Assembly (NCBI RefSeq): GCF_000467185.1
Contig: NZ_BATM01000020.1
Location: 62,001-126,000 of the forward strand
Direction of reading: 5' to 3'
Source: Vibrio ezurae NBRC 102218
GTDB lineage: Bacteria; Pseudomonadota; Gammaproteobacteria; Enterobacterales; Vibrionaceae
Length of the DNA: 64,000 nucleotides
The first letter of the stretch is position 1; each line of letters starts with the position of its first letter. Position numbers and translations under genes: made by a program. This document shows, in pieces, positions 27,068 to 36,667 of this stretch. Below the pieces are notes generated by a model that was given only the letters and a program-made list of their open reading frames with translations, was not told the origin of the DNA and searched no databases.

Positions 27068-29205
27068 TGAGCTATCAACCATTACTGCTTAATTTTGAAG
27101 AAGCAGTTGAACTCCGTAAAGAACTTGGTAAGGATAGCCTACTAGGTCAAGCGTTGGCTCGTGATATCAAGCAAACTGATGCTTACATGGCACAAGTGGG
27201 TATTGAAGTACCAGGACACGGTGAAGGTGGTGGCTACGAGCACAACCGTCACAAGCAAAACTACATCCATATGGATCTTGCTGGTCGTTTGTTCTTGATC
27301 ACTGAAGAAGAAAAGTACCGTGATTACATTGTTGAGATGCTAACTGCATACGCAAAAGTGTACCCAACACTGGAAAGCAACGTAAGTAAAGATACTAACC
27401 CTCCGGGTAAAATCTTCCACCAAACACTGAACGAAAACATGTGGATGCTGTACGCATCTTGTGCGTATTCTTGTATTTTCCACACTCTATCTGATGAGCA
27501 AAAAACGCTTATCGAAAACGACTTATTCAAGCAAATGATTGACTTGTTCGTAGTAACTTACGGTCACGATTTCGACATCGTACACAACCACGGTTTGTGG
27601 GCGGTAGCGGCAGTCGGTATTTGTGGTTACGCAATCAACGACCAAGCGTCAGTAGATAAAGCGCTTTACGGCTTGAAAATGGATAAAGTGAGCGGCGGTT
27701 TCCTAGCGCAACTTGACCAATTGTTCTCGCCAGACGGCTACTACATGGAAGGTCCTTACTACCACCGTTTCTCACTACGTCCAATTTACTTGTTTGCGGA
27801 AGCGATTGAGCGTCGTCAACCAGAAATTGGTATCTACGAGTTCAACGACTCTGTTATTAAGACTACTTCTTACGCGGTATTTAAAACAGCATTCCCTGAC
27901 GGTTCATTGCCAGCATGTAACGATTCATCGAAAACGATTTCTATCAACGATGAAGGCGTGGTTATGGCAACTAGCGTTTGTTTCCATCGTTATGAGCAAG
28001 CTGAAACACTACTTGCAATGGCTAACCACCAACAAAATGTTTGGGTACACACTTCAGGTTTGACTCTGTCGAATGCGGTTGAAGCGGCGGACGAAATCAA
28101 GCCATTTAACTGGGGTAGCCTGTACATTACTGACGGCCCTAAAGGCGACAAAGGCGGTCTAGGCATTTTACGTCATCGTGATGAGCAAGATGACGATACA
28201 ATGGCGCTTATTTGGTTTGGTCAGCACGGTTCTGATCACCAATATCACTCAGCGCTGGATCACGGTCACTACGATGGTTTACACCTAAGTGTATTCAACC
28301 GCGGTCTTGAAGTGCTTCACGATTACGGTTACGGCCGTTGGGTTAACGTTGAGCCTAAGTTTGGCGGTCGTTACATCCCTGAAAACAAGTCTTACTGTAA
28401 GCAAACTGTTGCCCACAACACAGTGACGGTTGATCAGAAAACACAAAACAACTTCAACACAGCGTTGGCTGAGTCTAAGTTTGGTGCAAAACACTTCTTT
28501 AACGTTGAAAACGACAAGCTACAAGGTATGTCTGGTCGTATTTCTGGTTACTATGAAGGTACGGACATGCAACGTAGCATTCTACTTGCTGATCTACCTG
28601 AATTTGAAAAACCATTGGTTATTGATGTGTACCGTATTCAATCTGAGCAAGAGCATCAATATGACCTACCTGTACACTACACAGGTCAAATCATCCGTAC
28701 TGATTTTGAATACCAAACTGAATCTACACTGAAACCAGTAGGCGATTCTGATGGTTACCAACACCTTTGGAACCTAGGTTCAGGTAAAGTAGAAGGCAGT
28801 TCTCTTGTGAGCTGGTTGGTCAACAACAGCTACTACTCGCTAGTGACTAGTGCTACTGCAGACAGTGAAGTGATCTTTGCGCGTCTAGGCGCGAATGATC
28901 CTGACTTCAACCTACGTAGCGAACCTGCAATGATCCACCGCCAATCTGGTAAAGATCATGTATTTGCTTCTGTTCTTGAAACTCACGGTTACTTCAACGA
29001 AGAGTTCGAGCAATCTGTTAATGCTCGCGGTCTGGTTGAATCAGTGACAGTGGCTGAAAACAATGAAGTAGGCACGGTAGTGTGCATTAAGACGACTTCA
29101 GGTAACACATACCACTTCGGTATCTCTAACCTAGAAGAAAGCGCTCAGCAAGGCGAGCACACCGTTGGTGCGTTCACTTGGACGGGTTCTTTTGCTCAAC
29201 TGTAA
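27067..29205 (+). CDS. PL17 oligoalginate lyase (second of a tandem pair)
   Basis: This 712-residue paralogue is encoded immediately after the first PL17 and shares the same landmarks: VPGHGEGGGYEHNRHKQNY, DIVHNHGLWAVAAVG, GYYMEGPYYHRF, ALDHGHYDGLHLSVFN and ENKSYCKQTVAHNTVTVD. It also lacks a signal peptide. Codon use looks more optimised than in the first copy (frequent CTA/GGT/AAC codons), suggesting higher expression. The two copies may differ in preference for mannuronate or guluronate ends, which the sequence does not show. Confidence 0.92.
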   Translation: MSYQPLLLNFEEAVELRKELGKDSLLGQALARDIKQTDAYMAQVGIEVPGHGEGGGYEHNRHKQNYIHMDLAGRLFLITEEEKYRDYIVEMLTAYAKVYPTLESNVSKDTNPPGKIFHQTLNENMWMLYASCAYSCIFHTLSDEQKTLIENDLFKQMIDLFVVTYGHDFDIVHNHGLWAVAAVGICGYAINDQASVDKALYGLKMDKVSGGFLAQLDQLFSPDGYYMEGPYYHRFSLRPIYLFAEAIERRQPEIGIYEFNDSVIKTTSYAVFKTAFPDGSLPACNDSSKTISINDEGVVMATSVCFHRYEQAETLLAMANHQQNVWVHTSGLTLSNAVEAADEIKPFNWGSLYITDGPKGDKGGLGILRHRDEQDDDTMALIWFGQHGSDHQYHSALDHGHYDGLHLSVFNRGLEVLHDYGYGRWVNVEPKFGGRYIPENKSYCKQTVAHNTVTVDQKTQNNFNTALAESKFGAKHFFNVENDKLQGMSGRISGYYEGTDMQRSILLADLPEFEKPLVIDVYRIQSEQEHQYDLPVHYTGQIIRTDFEYQTESTLKPVGDSDGYQHLWNLGSGKVEGSSLVSWLVNNSYYSLVTSATADSEVIFARLGANDPDFNLRSEPAMIHRQSGKDHVFASVLETHGYFNEEFEQSVNARGLVESVTVAENNEVGTVVCIKTTSGNTYHFGISNLEESAQQGEHTVGAFTWTGSFAQL

Positions 29206-29246
29206 GAGTGAGCTAATCCACTAGGATTACTGCACTGAAAATAAAA

Positions 29247-29279
29247 ACGGACGTAAGCTTTGCTTACGTCCGTTTTTTT
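29247..29279 (+). terminator. terminator of the PL17 operon
   Basis: ACGGACGTAAGC (29247-29258) pairs perfectly with GCTTACGTCCGT (29262-29273), 3-nt loop, followed by a seven-T run. Confidence 0.95.
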
Positions 29280-29496
29280 ATGAATCAAGGTAATTTATAA
29301 CGGGGAGTGTTATACCAATAACATTGAGTAAGTGAAGCAAATAGCACAGGAAAAATGCTCGAGAACAGGGCAAAATTTTTCGCACAGTTGTTATTCCACA
29401 ATCAAAAATTCTAACGCTGCTATCGTGTATTTTAATCCGCTTGAGCGCCGCGTTGATTACTGCCATTGGTAACAGACGTTAGCGGCGTTAAAAACC

Positions 29497-29525
29497 AAAA
29501 GCCGCTCTGGGTAGGAGCGGCTTTT
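29497..29525 (-). terminator. terminator of the MATE gene
   Basis: AAAAGCCGCTC (29497-29507) pairs perfectly with GAGCGGCTTTT (29515-29525), 7-nt loop. Confidence 0.82.
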
Positions 29526-29563
29526 AGTTGGGGATTTACCGTGTGCCTTAGTGGCGTCGATAG

Positions 29564-30922
29564 TTAGTCGTACATCAGTTTTTTCGCTTTTTCAGCATTA
29601 AATTCTTTGAGTGATTTACGTGCTAAATGTCTAAAGGGTAGAGCTTTAACGATTTCTTCTAACGGCTGAATAGCAAATGCCCAGAAAATCGATCCACCAA
29701 AGCTCATAATAATAAGAGCGCACAGTGGAATTGAAATAATCCATTGCCCGGTAAAGTTTATTTTAAATACCGCTGCCGTTTTGCCAAGTGCGCGCAATAC
29801 ATGTCCGTGAACCGTATTGTAGCCACGTACAATAGGTAAGAATATATAGAGGGGGGCAATGGTTGCTAAAGCTATATATGTCTCAGGATCAAGGTCAGGA
29901 TAGATTTTGGCAATCACTAAGCTTAGTGCGGCAAAGAAGAACGCACAGATGATAGAGATGCCTACGGCAATCCTGATACTGATATCGACGTTATTGACCA
30001 AATCGTCCATTTTGTTGGAACCAATCGCTTGGCTAATGGAAATAGCAGAAGACAAAGCCCAAGCGGTAATGAACTGCGTACCTGAACGAAGCCAAGGCAT
30101 GATAAGGGTTATTGCAACGTAGGCGTTAATATTAAGTTGCGAGTACAGCAGTTGATAAACGGTGGCACCAATAGACAAAATCGTCATATTCGCGGCAATA
30201 GGAAAGACTTCGATAAAGTGATTTTTAATGCTACTTGCTAGGCCATCAATGTGCTTTCTAAACGGTAGCTCAATATCATCTGAGTAACGAATGCATAACA
30301 AGAGGTAGGCCATTCGCACCATAATGGCGATCAAACTACCGGTTGCTGCGCCCTTTAATCCCATCCCTTCAAAGCCACTAAAACCATTAATTAGAAAATA
30401 GGAAATAACGGCATTTAGAGGCATTTCAATAAGATAACCTTTAAAAGGTGTTTTCGTTCTACCAAGACTATTAAATAGAGAAATAACCACTTGGGTAATC
30501 GCATTAAATAATACTAGATACTGTGAAACCGATAAATATTGATTAACTTCATGGTACAGAGAAGAGTCATTGGTCAGTGCATTAATTAAAGGGTGATTAA
30601 ATAATTGCAATAAAACAAGAAATAGAATGGCGACAGAAAAGTTGATGCTCATTCCCGCCCAGAAGCCTTTGGCGAGAGACGACTTATTACCAGAACCAAC
30701 GGCGCGACTTAACACCAATTGAGTCCCATTGGCTAAGGCCATTTGAATGCCAATAATAAAGGCAACGATGGTACTCGCTATGCCCATAGCCGCTAAAGAA
30801 ACTTCACCTAGAGGGGAGACCAAAAAGGTGTCTATCATCAGCATTGACTGCATCAGAAGGGCATTAAGTGCTAGTGGCCAAGCAATAGAGATATTTTTTT
30901 TGATGTAAGATTGAGCAGCCAC
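29564..30922 (-). CDS. MATE-family multidrug/toxin exporter
   Basis: This 452-residue protein has about 12 helices. MATE signs are the N-terminal SIAWPLALNALLMQSMLMIDTFLVSPLGE, internal repeats AMGIASTIVAFIIGIQMALANGTQLVLSRAVGSGN and the equivalent GTQFITAWALSSAISISQAIGSN in the second half. Such exporters expel cationic drugs or metabolites in exchange for Na+ or H+. It is read in the same direction as the GntR gene 140 bp upstream, with no clear terminator between, and sits inside the alginate region; an export role for pathway intermediates is conceivable but unproven. Confidence 0.85.
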   Translation of the reverse strand: MAAQSYIKKNISIAWPLALNALLMQSMLMIDTFLVSPLGEVSLAAMGIASTIVAFIIGIQMALANGTQLVLSRAVGSGNKSSLAKGFWAGMSINFSVAILFLVLLQLFNHPLINALTNDSSLYHEVNQYLSVSQYLVLFNAITQVVISLFNSLGRTKTPFKGYLIEMPLNAVISYFLINGFSGFEGMGLKGAATGSLIAIMVRMAYLLLCIRYSDDIELPFRKHIDGLASSIKNHFIEVFPIAANMTILSIGATVYQLLYSQLNINAYVAITLIMPWLRSGTQFITAWALSSAISISQAIGSNKMDDLVNNVDISIRIAVGISIICAFFFAALSLVIAKIYPDLDPETYIALATIAPLYIFLPIVRGYNTVHGHVLRALGKTAAVFKINFTGQWIISIPLCALIIMSFGGSIFWAFAIQPLEEIVKALPFRHLARKSLKEFNAEKAKKLMYD

Positions 30923-31062
30923 AGAGGTTCCTTTATTAAAGATAGAGTCTTAACACATTGAGCAGTCGATGTGGAATACACAGTGCTCAGATGCGTGCCA
31001 AGACTCCGATCATGCCATCAAAATAGCATTTAATCAATAAATGAAACGTGAGTTTATTTTTT

Positions 31063-31773
31063 CTAAGATACTTTTGCTAATGTTTGATTGCCATCATCAA
31101 GCAGTGCTCTTGACGCGATACGCGCTTGCTCACTATTACCAGACATAATGGCGTCATAGATGGCTTGGTGTTCAGCCATACAAAAACGTCCACCCATTGC
31201 TGAGTAATCAATGAATGGTTTAAAAATAGAGGAAAGTATATTGCTAAAAGGAACGTAAAATTGGTTTCCAGTCGCGACAAAAATGGTCTGATGGAATAGA
31301 AGGTCGTTGATACCCCAACGCTCATAGTCAAACTCGTTGGCGGCAACCGTCATACACTGAAAGTAATTAGAGAGTGCTTTGCGTTGCTCGGCCGTTGCAT
31401 TTTTAGCCGCCAGTGCGCACGCTTCAGGTTCAATGGCTTTACGCAGACCTAAAAATTGCGCTAGAAACGGTTTGATGTCTTCTAAGTCTTGAATCCATTC
31501 TAAAAACTGCGGATCAAGAAAGTGCCATTCGCCACGCGGACAAATACGTGTACCTACTTTGGGCTTAGATTCAATTAACCCCTTAGCTGAAAGTAGTTTG
31601 GTTGATTCACGCAGTGCAGTACGACTCACACCAAATGCTTCACATAGATCCGTTTCACACGGGATTTTTTGATTTTCTTTGAGTTCACCAGACAAAATCT
31701 TTCGAGCAATTTGTCTTGCAACTTGAACGTGAATTCGACGGTCAGAATTCTCTACCAACGCAAAAAACGACAT
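31063..31773 (-). CDS. GntR/FadR-family transcriptional regulator A
   Basis: This 236-residue regulator has an N-terminal winged helix (RRIHVQVARQIARKILSGELKENQKIPCETDLCEAFGVSRTALRESTKLLSAKGLIESKPKVGT in outline) and a FadR-type all-helical effector domain (about 80-236) with FLGLRKAIEPEACALAA and metal/carboxylate-ligand-like histidines in LLFHQTIF and EHQAIYDAI. I choose the ATG at 31773 because AGGTGG lies 6 nt before it; the frame is open 18 bp further. It is divergent from a second FadR-type regulator and probably controls the alginate genes in response to a uronate intermediate. Confidence 0.87.
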   Translation of the reverse strand: MSFFALVENSDRRIHVQVARQIARKILSGELKENQKIPCETDLCEAFGVSRTALRESTKLLSAKGLIESKPKVGTRICPRGEWHFLDPQFLEWIQDLEDIKPFLAQFLGLRKAIEPEACALAAKNATAEQRKALSNYFQCMTVAANEFDYERWGINDLLFHQTIFVATGNQFYVPFSNILSSIFKPFIDYSAMGGRFCMAEHQAIYDAIMSGNSEQARIASRALLDDGNQTLAKVS

Positions 31774-32376
31774 TTTTACCACCTGAGTCATATAGAAAAG
31801 CCAGTTGCCGCTAGCTTAAAGAGTCACACTTTCACGTGTAACAGTAAGGTCCATATAGACCTTTGAGATTCCAAGTAGGTGGATATGCCTTGTTGTAAGT
31901 AACCGTGGAAAATAAACCTTTATTTTAATAAAGACATTAAATAAAGAATAATACCTATTTTATTTAATATGTTTATTTATATAACTGCCACATTTTAGGA
32001 TAAAACGAATATGTTGGATAATAACTGTAGCCAAACCATTCACATTCAAGATCCTACCTGGATTTTTTATGTTATTAAAATAATACAATAACATTTTACA
32101 ACTTCAACTAAATATGAGTAGTTTGACAGATTGCAAGTTGAAATTAAGACATTAGTCACGAAAATGGAAATTAAAATAGGGTTTTAACTGAAAGTTATGT
32201 TGCAAGGATGATTTTGAGATGTAGCGCAGGTGTGTGGTATATTATCACGAATATGAAGGGAATAAGCCTACAATTACAGGGGTGTATCACGTTTGCAAGT
32301 ACTGCTTGTGACGCATTCGATTCAAGGTGCTATATTCAACCTTAGATAATACATTTTATATAAGAAAGTTAACATT
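31774..32376. other. divergent region between two GntR regulators
   Basis: About 600 bp, strongly AT-rich. A near-palindrome GTGGTATATTATCAC (32234-32248) lies about 130 bp before the second regulator and could be an autoregulatory site. A weak partial operator (TAATACAA, near 32082) is also present. No gene is supported. Confidence 0.4.
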
Positions 32377-33096
32377 ATGGCTGGTTCATTTAATTCAATT
32401 GCAGGTTCTAAACGAAGCTTGCATGTACAAGTTGCCCGAGAGATCGCTCGGGGAATTCTTTCGGGAAATCTGGCTCAAGGGTCTATTCTCCCTGGTGAGA
32501 TGACACTTTGCGAGCAGTTCGGCATTAGCCGTACGGCACTTCGCGAAGCAGTCAAACTGCTTACGTCTAAAGGGTTGCTTGAGTCTCGACCTAAAGTCGG
32601 CACAAAAGTGGTTGATCGTGCGTATTGGAACTTTTTAGACCCTCAATTAATTGAGTGGATGGATGGTTTAGCGGATATCGATCAGTTTTGTTTCCAGTTC
32701 CTAGGGTTACGACGTGCTATTGAGCCAGAGGCTTGTGCTCTTGCCGCTCAGTTTGCGACAGCAGAACAACGTATCGAGCTTTCAGAAACATTCCAAGAAA
32801 TGGTTGAAGTGGCTTCTGAAGATGAATTAAACATTGAGCATTGGACGGATGTTGACATGCGTTTTCATAGTTTAATCTTTAATTCAACTGGCAACGACTT
32901 TTATCTTCCGTTTGGTAATATTTTGACGACGATGTTTGTGAACTTTATTGTGCATTCATCGGAAGAAGGTAATACCTGTATCAATGAGCACCGTGAAATT
33001 TACGATGCGATTATGGCGGGAAATAGCGACAAAGCAAGACAAGCGTCAGCGAATCACCTTCAAGAAGGTAAACACCGTTTACCGGCAGTAAGTTAG
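32377..33096 (+). CDS. GntR/FadR-family transcriptional regulator B
   Basis: This 239-residue paralogue of regulator A has the same layout: winged helix (SLHVQVAREIARGILSGNL, LCEQFGISRTALREAVKLL) and FCD effector domain (FLGLRRAIEPEACALAAQF, DVDMRFHSLIFNSTGN, NEHREIYDAIMAGN). The recognition-helix residues ISRTALREAVKLL are close to VSRTALRESTKLL of A, so the two may bind similar sites, in keeping with two versions of the operator-like motif in this region. It ends at a strong terminator. Confidence 0.88.
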   Translation: MAGSFNSIAGSKRSLHVQVAREIARGILSGNLAQGSILPGEMTLCEQFGISRTALREAVKLLTSKGLLESRPKVGTKVVDRAYWNFLDPQLIEWMDGLADIDQFCFQFLGLRRAIEPEACALAAQFATAEQRIELSETFQEMVEVASEDELNIEHWTDVDMRFHSLIFNSTGNDFYLPFGNILTTMFVNFIVHSSEEGNTCINEHREIYDAIMAGNSDKARQASANHLQEGKHRLPAVS

Positions 33097-33116
33097 GTCA
33101 TATTGAACGTCTTTTG

Positions 33117-33145
33117 AAAAACACGCTTTGAGCGTGTTTTTTTTT
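33117..33145 (+). terminator. terminator of GntR regulator B
   Basis: AAAAACACGCT (33117-33127) pairs with AGCGTGTTTTT (33131-33141), 3-nt loop, in a nine-T run. Confidence 0.93.
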
Positions 33146-33265
33146 GACAGAATTTTTAAATTTGTCTTTGGCAATAATTACATTTTGCTTACTAATCCAA
33201 GCTTTAGCTATATAATAATACTATACGGTGGTTTTTCCCCTTCAGCTTAATGAATGAGACCCAAT

Positions 33266-35131
33266 ATGCCAGAATCTTTGTTACCTAATATTATTCAGTT
33301 TCTGAGTCAAATAGACCCATTTGACAAAATACCTAAGCCAGCTCTGCGCGAACTTGCCTCTTATGTACAGATCACTTATCTCAGCAAAGGCGAAAATGTG
33401 GATTTATGTACCGAAGGGGATGAGAAATACCTTTATATTGTGCGTACAGGTTCAATGGAGCAGCGTAAGGCGGATGGTGTATTAAGAGCACGATTGGGTT
33501 CGGAAGATTTATTTGGCTTTACATTTTTAGATGGCACGATAGATAGCGATAAAGGCTATAAAGCCGTTGCCATTGAACATAGCCTGCTTTATTTGATCCC
33601 TCACTCGGCGTTGCAACAACTGTTTAAAGCTTCCCCTGAGAGTGCGGAGCACTTTGCGTCAAAAGCTCAGGTTCGTCTAAAGTCAGCGTTGGATGTAGTA
33701 TGGTCTGATAAAGAAAAAGGCTTATTTATTAAGCGCGTAAAAGAAGTGGCGAGCGGCCGTGTAGCAGTAGTGCAAGCCGACCAAACCATTCAAGAAGTTG
33801 CTCATGAGATGCGTATCGTGAAACGAACTTCTTGTGCGGTGATTTACGATAAAGATGAAATTGTGGGGCTGATTACCGACCGAGATATGACCAAACGAGT
33901 CATTGCACTCGGTGCGTCGATTGATCAGCCTATCTCTACCGTAATGACTTATTCACCGTTGACCATCAAACCAGATGATTTGGTATTACATGCCGCATCA
34001 GTGATGATGCAATTTAATATTCGAAACCTTCCTATTGTTGAAAACAATAAAGTCATTGGCTTGTTGACTACTTCACATTTGGTTCAAAACCATCGTGTTC
34101 AAGCGATTTTCTTAATAGAAAAAATCAAATACGCGACTAGTGTGTCTACCTTGGCAAGTTTTACTCCAGAAAGACAAGCTATTTTTGAAGCTTTGGTTGA
34201 AGGTAAAGTTGGCCCTGAGGTGATAGGGCAGGTAATGACCATGATCATGGATGCCTATACTCGCCGTATTATTCAGATTTCTATTGATAAATTAGGCCCT
34301 CCACCGTGTGAGTTTTCCTGGATCGTGGCCGGTTCTCATGCACGTAATGAAGTGCATATGCTATCGGATCAAGACAGTGCTATTGTCCTAGCCGATGATG
34401 TGACTGAAAACGATAAGATTTACTTCAAGCATTTAGCCAGCTTAGTGTGTAATGGTCTTGCGAGTTGCGATTACCCGCTTTGTTCGGGTGATTACATGGC
34501 GGTCAATCCTAAGTGGTGCCAACCTGTTAGTGTATGGAAGCACTACTACAAAAAATGGGTCGCTAACCCTGAATATGAACGTTTGCTCAATATCAGTGTA
34601 TTTTTGGAGATTCGCTCTGTTTATGGCAACAATCAATTTGAAAAAGTTCTACGTGATGAGATGTATGCCAACATCCGCCAAAGTAGAGAGTTTTTATTGA
34701 TGTTGACGAACGATGCAACCAATACCAGCCCTCCATTAGGTATTTTTAACAGCTTAGTTCTTGAAAAATCGGGTGAAAATAAGAAAACACTCAATGTTAA
34801 GAAATATGCAATTACCTTGATTATCGATTTGGCACGTATTTACGGACTGGCAGTAGAAAGCGATCATTCTGCCACCGATAAACGTTTCCAAGCAGCCTAT
34901 GAAAAGGGCTTTTTGTCTGAAGATTCGTATAAGAATATTTTAGGGGCGTATGAGTTTATTCTTTCGTTTAGATTTAACCATCAGTTAACGGCTTTGAAAA
35001 ATGGTGAAGAGCCAAATAATCATATTGATCCAAACAGTTTTGGGAGCTTTGAGCGAGGTCATTTAAAAGATGCCTTTAGGATCATTGCTGATCTGCAAGA
35101 GGCCGTTAAAGTTCGTTTTGGGACCCGATAA
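33266..35131 (+). CDS. cNMP-binding/CBS/DUF294 nucleotidyltransferase-like signalling protein
   Basis: This cytosolic protein of 621 residues (ATG at 33266; another in-frame ATG at 33254) has three modules: a cyclic-nucleotide-binding fold (about 15-125, with SKGENVDLCTEGDEKYLYIVRTG and LFGFTFLDG), a pair of CBS domains (about 155-285, with VGLITDRDMTKRV and VIGLLTTSHLV) and a DUF294 nucleotidyltransferase-like domain with GSHARNEVHMLSDQDSAIVL, where the GS and DxD residues match the active site of GlnD-type transferases. A helical substrate-binding C-terminus follows. Relatives often sit near acetate-uptake genes. It is 3 bp before the exonuclease gene, so they form an operon. Confidence 0.85.
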   Translation: MPESLLPNIIQFLSQIDPFDKIPKPALRELASYVQITYLSKGENVDLCTEGDEKYLYIVRTGSMEQRKADGVLRARLGSEDLFGFTFLDGTIDSDKGYKAVAIEHSLLYLIPHSALQQLFKASPESAEHFASKAQVRLKSALDVVWSDKEKGLFIKRVKEVASGRVAVVQADQTIQEVAHEMRIVKRTSCAVIYDKDEIVGLITDRDMTKRVIALGASIDQPISTVMTYSPLTIKPDDLVLHAASVMMQFNIRNLPIVENNKVIGLLTTSHLVQNHRVQAIFLIEKIKYATSVSTLASFTPERQAIFEALVEGKVGPEVIGQVMTMIMDAYTRRIIQISIDKLGPPPCEFSWIVAGSHARNEVHMLSDQDSAIVLADDVTENDKIYFKHLASLVCNGLASCDYPLCSGDYMAVNPKWCQPVSVWKHYYKKWVANPEYERLLNISVFLEIRSVYGNNQFEKVLRDEMYANIRQSREFLLMLTNDATNTSPPLGIFNSLVLEKSGENKKTLNVKKYAITLIIDLARIYGLAVESDHSATDKRFQAAYEKGFLSEDSYKNILGAYEFILSFRFNHQLTALKNGEEPNNHIDPNSFGSFERGHLKDAFRIIADLQEAVKVRFGTR

Positions 35132-35134
35132 TTT

Positions 35135-35842
35135 ATGTTTAAGTACTTCCATATATTAGAGCGCACCAAACGTTTACGAAAAGCGTTCGTTGAAAATAGA
35201 GCGACATCGCAACTGTTTAGGCGATTGCTATTGAGCCCAACACCTGATGTAGACACTCCGTCTAGTGAATTGGATTACATTGTGTTGGATTTAGAGACGA
35301 CCGGACTTGATAGTGTTAATGATCTGATTTTATCGATTGGTTGGGTGGTGATCTCTAAAAGAAAGATCAATCTCTCTGGAGCGTGCCATTTTTATATCAA
35401 TCAGGAATCACAAGTTAAGCCAGAAACTGCAATCATTAATCATATTACGCCTGAGATGCTAGATGAAGGGGTATCGATACACGATGCGATGAAAGCCTTT
35501 TATGATGCTGCGCTGGGGAAAGTCATTGTCGCGCATGGCTGTATTGTTGAAGCCAACTTTATTAATCAATACTTGAAAGCTCATTATCGAACTTGGGATC
35601 TGCCATTAATATGGTTGGATACTCTATGTATTGAAAAGAAAATGGCGAAAGCACGTAATGATACCGAGGACGTAGACCTGACTTTATCGGCTACGCGAGC
35701 GCGCTATAAGTTGCCTGAGTATAATGGGCATAATGCATTAAGTGATGCATTGGCAACGGCGGAGCTTTTAATGGCACAGATGAAGCGCTTAGAGCCAGAA
35801 CATGATATTAAATTTGGTTATCTTTATAAACTAAGTAATTAA
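35135..35842 (+). CDS. DnaQ-like 3'-5' exonuclease (DEDDh)
   Basis: This 235-residue protein has an exonuclease domain from about residue 45: ExoI YIVLDLETTGLDS with the metal-binding Asp and Glu, ExoII VIVAHGCIVEANF, where the usual aspartate is replaced by glutamate, and ExoIII GHNALSDALATAEL with the catalytic His and last Asp. The N-terminal 40 residues are basic. It is coupled to the upstream CBS/DUF294 gene (3-bp gap), a pairing seen in other marine gammaproteobacteria; the shared function is unknown. Confidence 0.85.
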   Translation: MFKYFHILERTKRLRKAFVENRATSQLFRRLLLSPTPDVDTPSSELDYIVLDLETTGLDSVNDLILSIGWVVISKRKINLSGACHFYINQESQVKPETAIINHITPEMLDEGVSIHDAMKAFYDAALGKVIVAHGCIVEANFINQYLKAHYRTWDLPLIWLDTLCIEKKMAKARNDTEDVDLTLSATRARYKLPEYNGHNALSDALATAELLMAQMKRLEPEHDIKFGYLYKLSN

Positions 35843-35861
35843 TATTATTAGCGTTATTATT

Positions 35862-35891
35862 AAGCCAGTAACCTTTGTTACTGGCTTTTTT
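35862..35891 (+). terminator. terminator of the CBS/exonuclease operon
   Basis: AAGCCAGTAAC (35862-35872) pairs perfectly with GTTACTGGCTT (35877-35887), 4-nt loop, followed by TTTTATT. Confidence 0.92.
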
Positions 35892-35962
35892 ATTGCTTCT
35901 AGCTCAGATTCTAACCGTTCTAAAAATGATGGGGTAGCGGCTAAGGCATCAATGTTGAGTTG

Positions 35963-36667
35963 TTAGAAGCTGTAGGTTACACCAACGCGAGTACGAAGCT
36001 GGCGATCACTGTTAGTGGCACTCGGCCCACTACTGTACTGAACATTACCTAGCTCAAAGTACGGTCTCCAACTCCAATCTTTTTCTTTATATCCCACCTT
36101 AAAGTTATAGTCCCATTCATTGTTTCTTTTCGCTGTGTCGCCACCAAACCATTTATCATCGTTAAAGAAATCCTCGGCGTAGTTGGCTTCAAAGCCCAAT
36201 TGCAATGCACCTATTTTGTAGTCAATATTGCCGGTGATTTTGCTACGATTGACGGAGTCTTTATCCGTTGAATCTGCGTAATCTCTGAATTCGTGACGGT
36301 AACGCAGTTTAGTGGTTAATCCAGAATCAAATTTGTATTGAACTCGAACTTGCGGCTTATAAGTGATGCGCTCATCACCAAATGTGATGGGCATAGAAGT
36401 GGTAATGCGCCAGTGGTTATCTAATTTGAAGTTATAACCGTATTCAAATTCGTTGTCCGCTGATCCCCACTCAGAGAATGGTTTGCCTTTTTGTTTTGCT
36501 TCTAAACCAAAATAGTGATTGCCAACGCTTGAGCCAATCTTGATACGGCTCGCGTATGATTCATCTTCATGTTTATATTCTTGGCGAAAATCCACTGATG
36601 CGGCGCTTACTGAGGCGGCTGCCACCGTGGTAACTAGAGCAAGTGTAACTTTGTTTAAAGCTTTCAT
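35963..36667 (-). CDS. KdgM-family oligosaccharide porin (copy 1)
   Basis: This 234-residue outer-membrane beta-barrel starts at the ATG at 36667, preceded by AAGGG and opening a signal peptide (MKALNKVTLALVTTVAAASVSA). Mature features are SVDFRQEYKHEDESYASRIKIG, the conserved MPITFGDERITYKPQVRVQYKF and RYRHEFRDY, and a C-terminal phenylalanine (TRVGVTYSF) as required for barrel insertion. KdgM porins pass acidic oligouronates. The 5' Shine-Dalgarno region (AAGGGT) is complementary to the loop of the predicted sRNA at 47.7 kb. Confidence 0.9.
   Translation of the reverse strand: MKALNKVTLALVTTVAAASVSAASVDFRQEYKHEDESYASRIKIGSSVGNHYFGLEAKQKGKPFSEWGSADNEFEYGYNFKLDNHWRITTSMPITFGDERITYKPQVRVQYKFDSGLTTKLRYRHEFRDYADSTDKDSVNRSKITGNIDYKIGALQLGFEANYAEDFFNDDKWFGGDTAKRNNEWDYNFKVGYKEKDWSWRPYFELGNVQYSSGPSATNSDRQLRTRVGVTYSF

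Larger units (their letters stand above)
29206..29563. other. convergent intergenic region
   Basis: It holds the PL17 terminator and the MATE-gene terminator. The sequence between them (29280-29490) shows no feature I can name. Confidence 0.45.
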
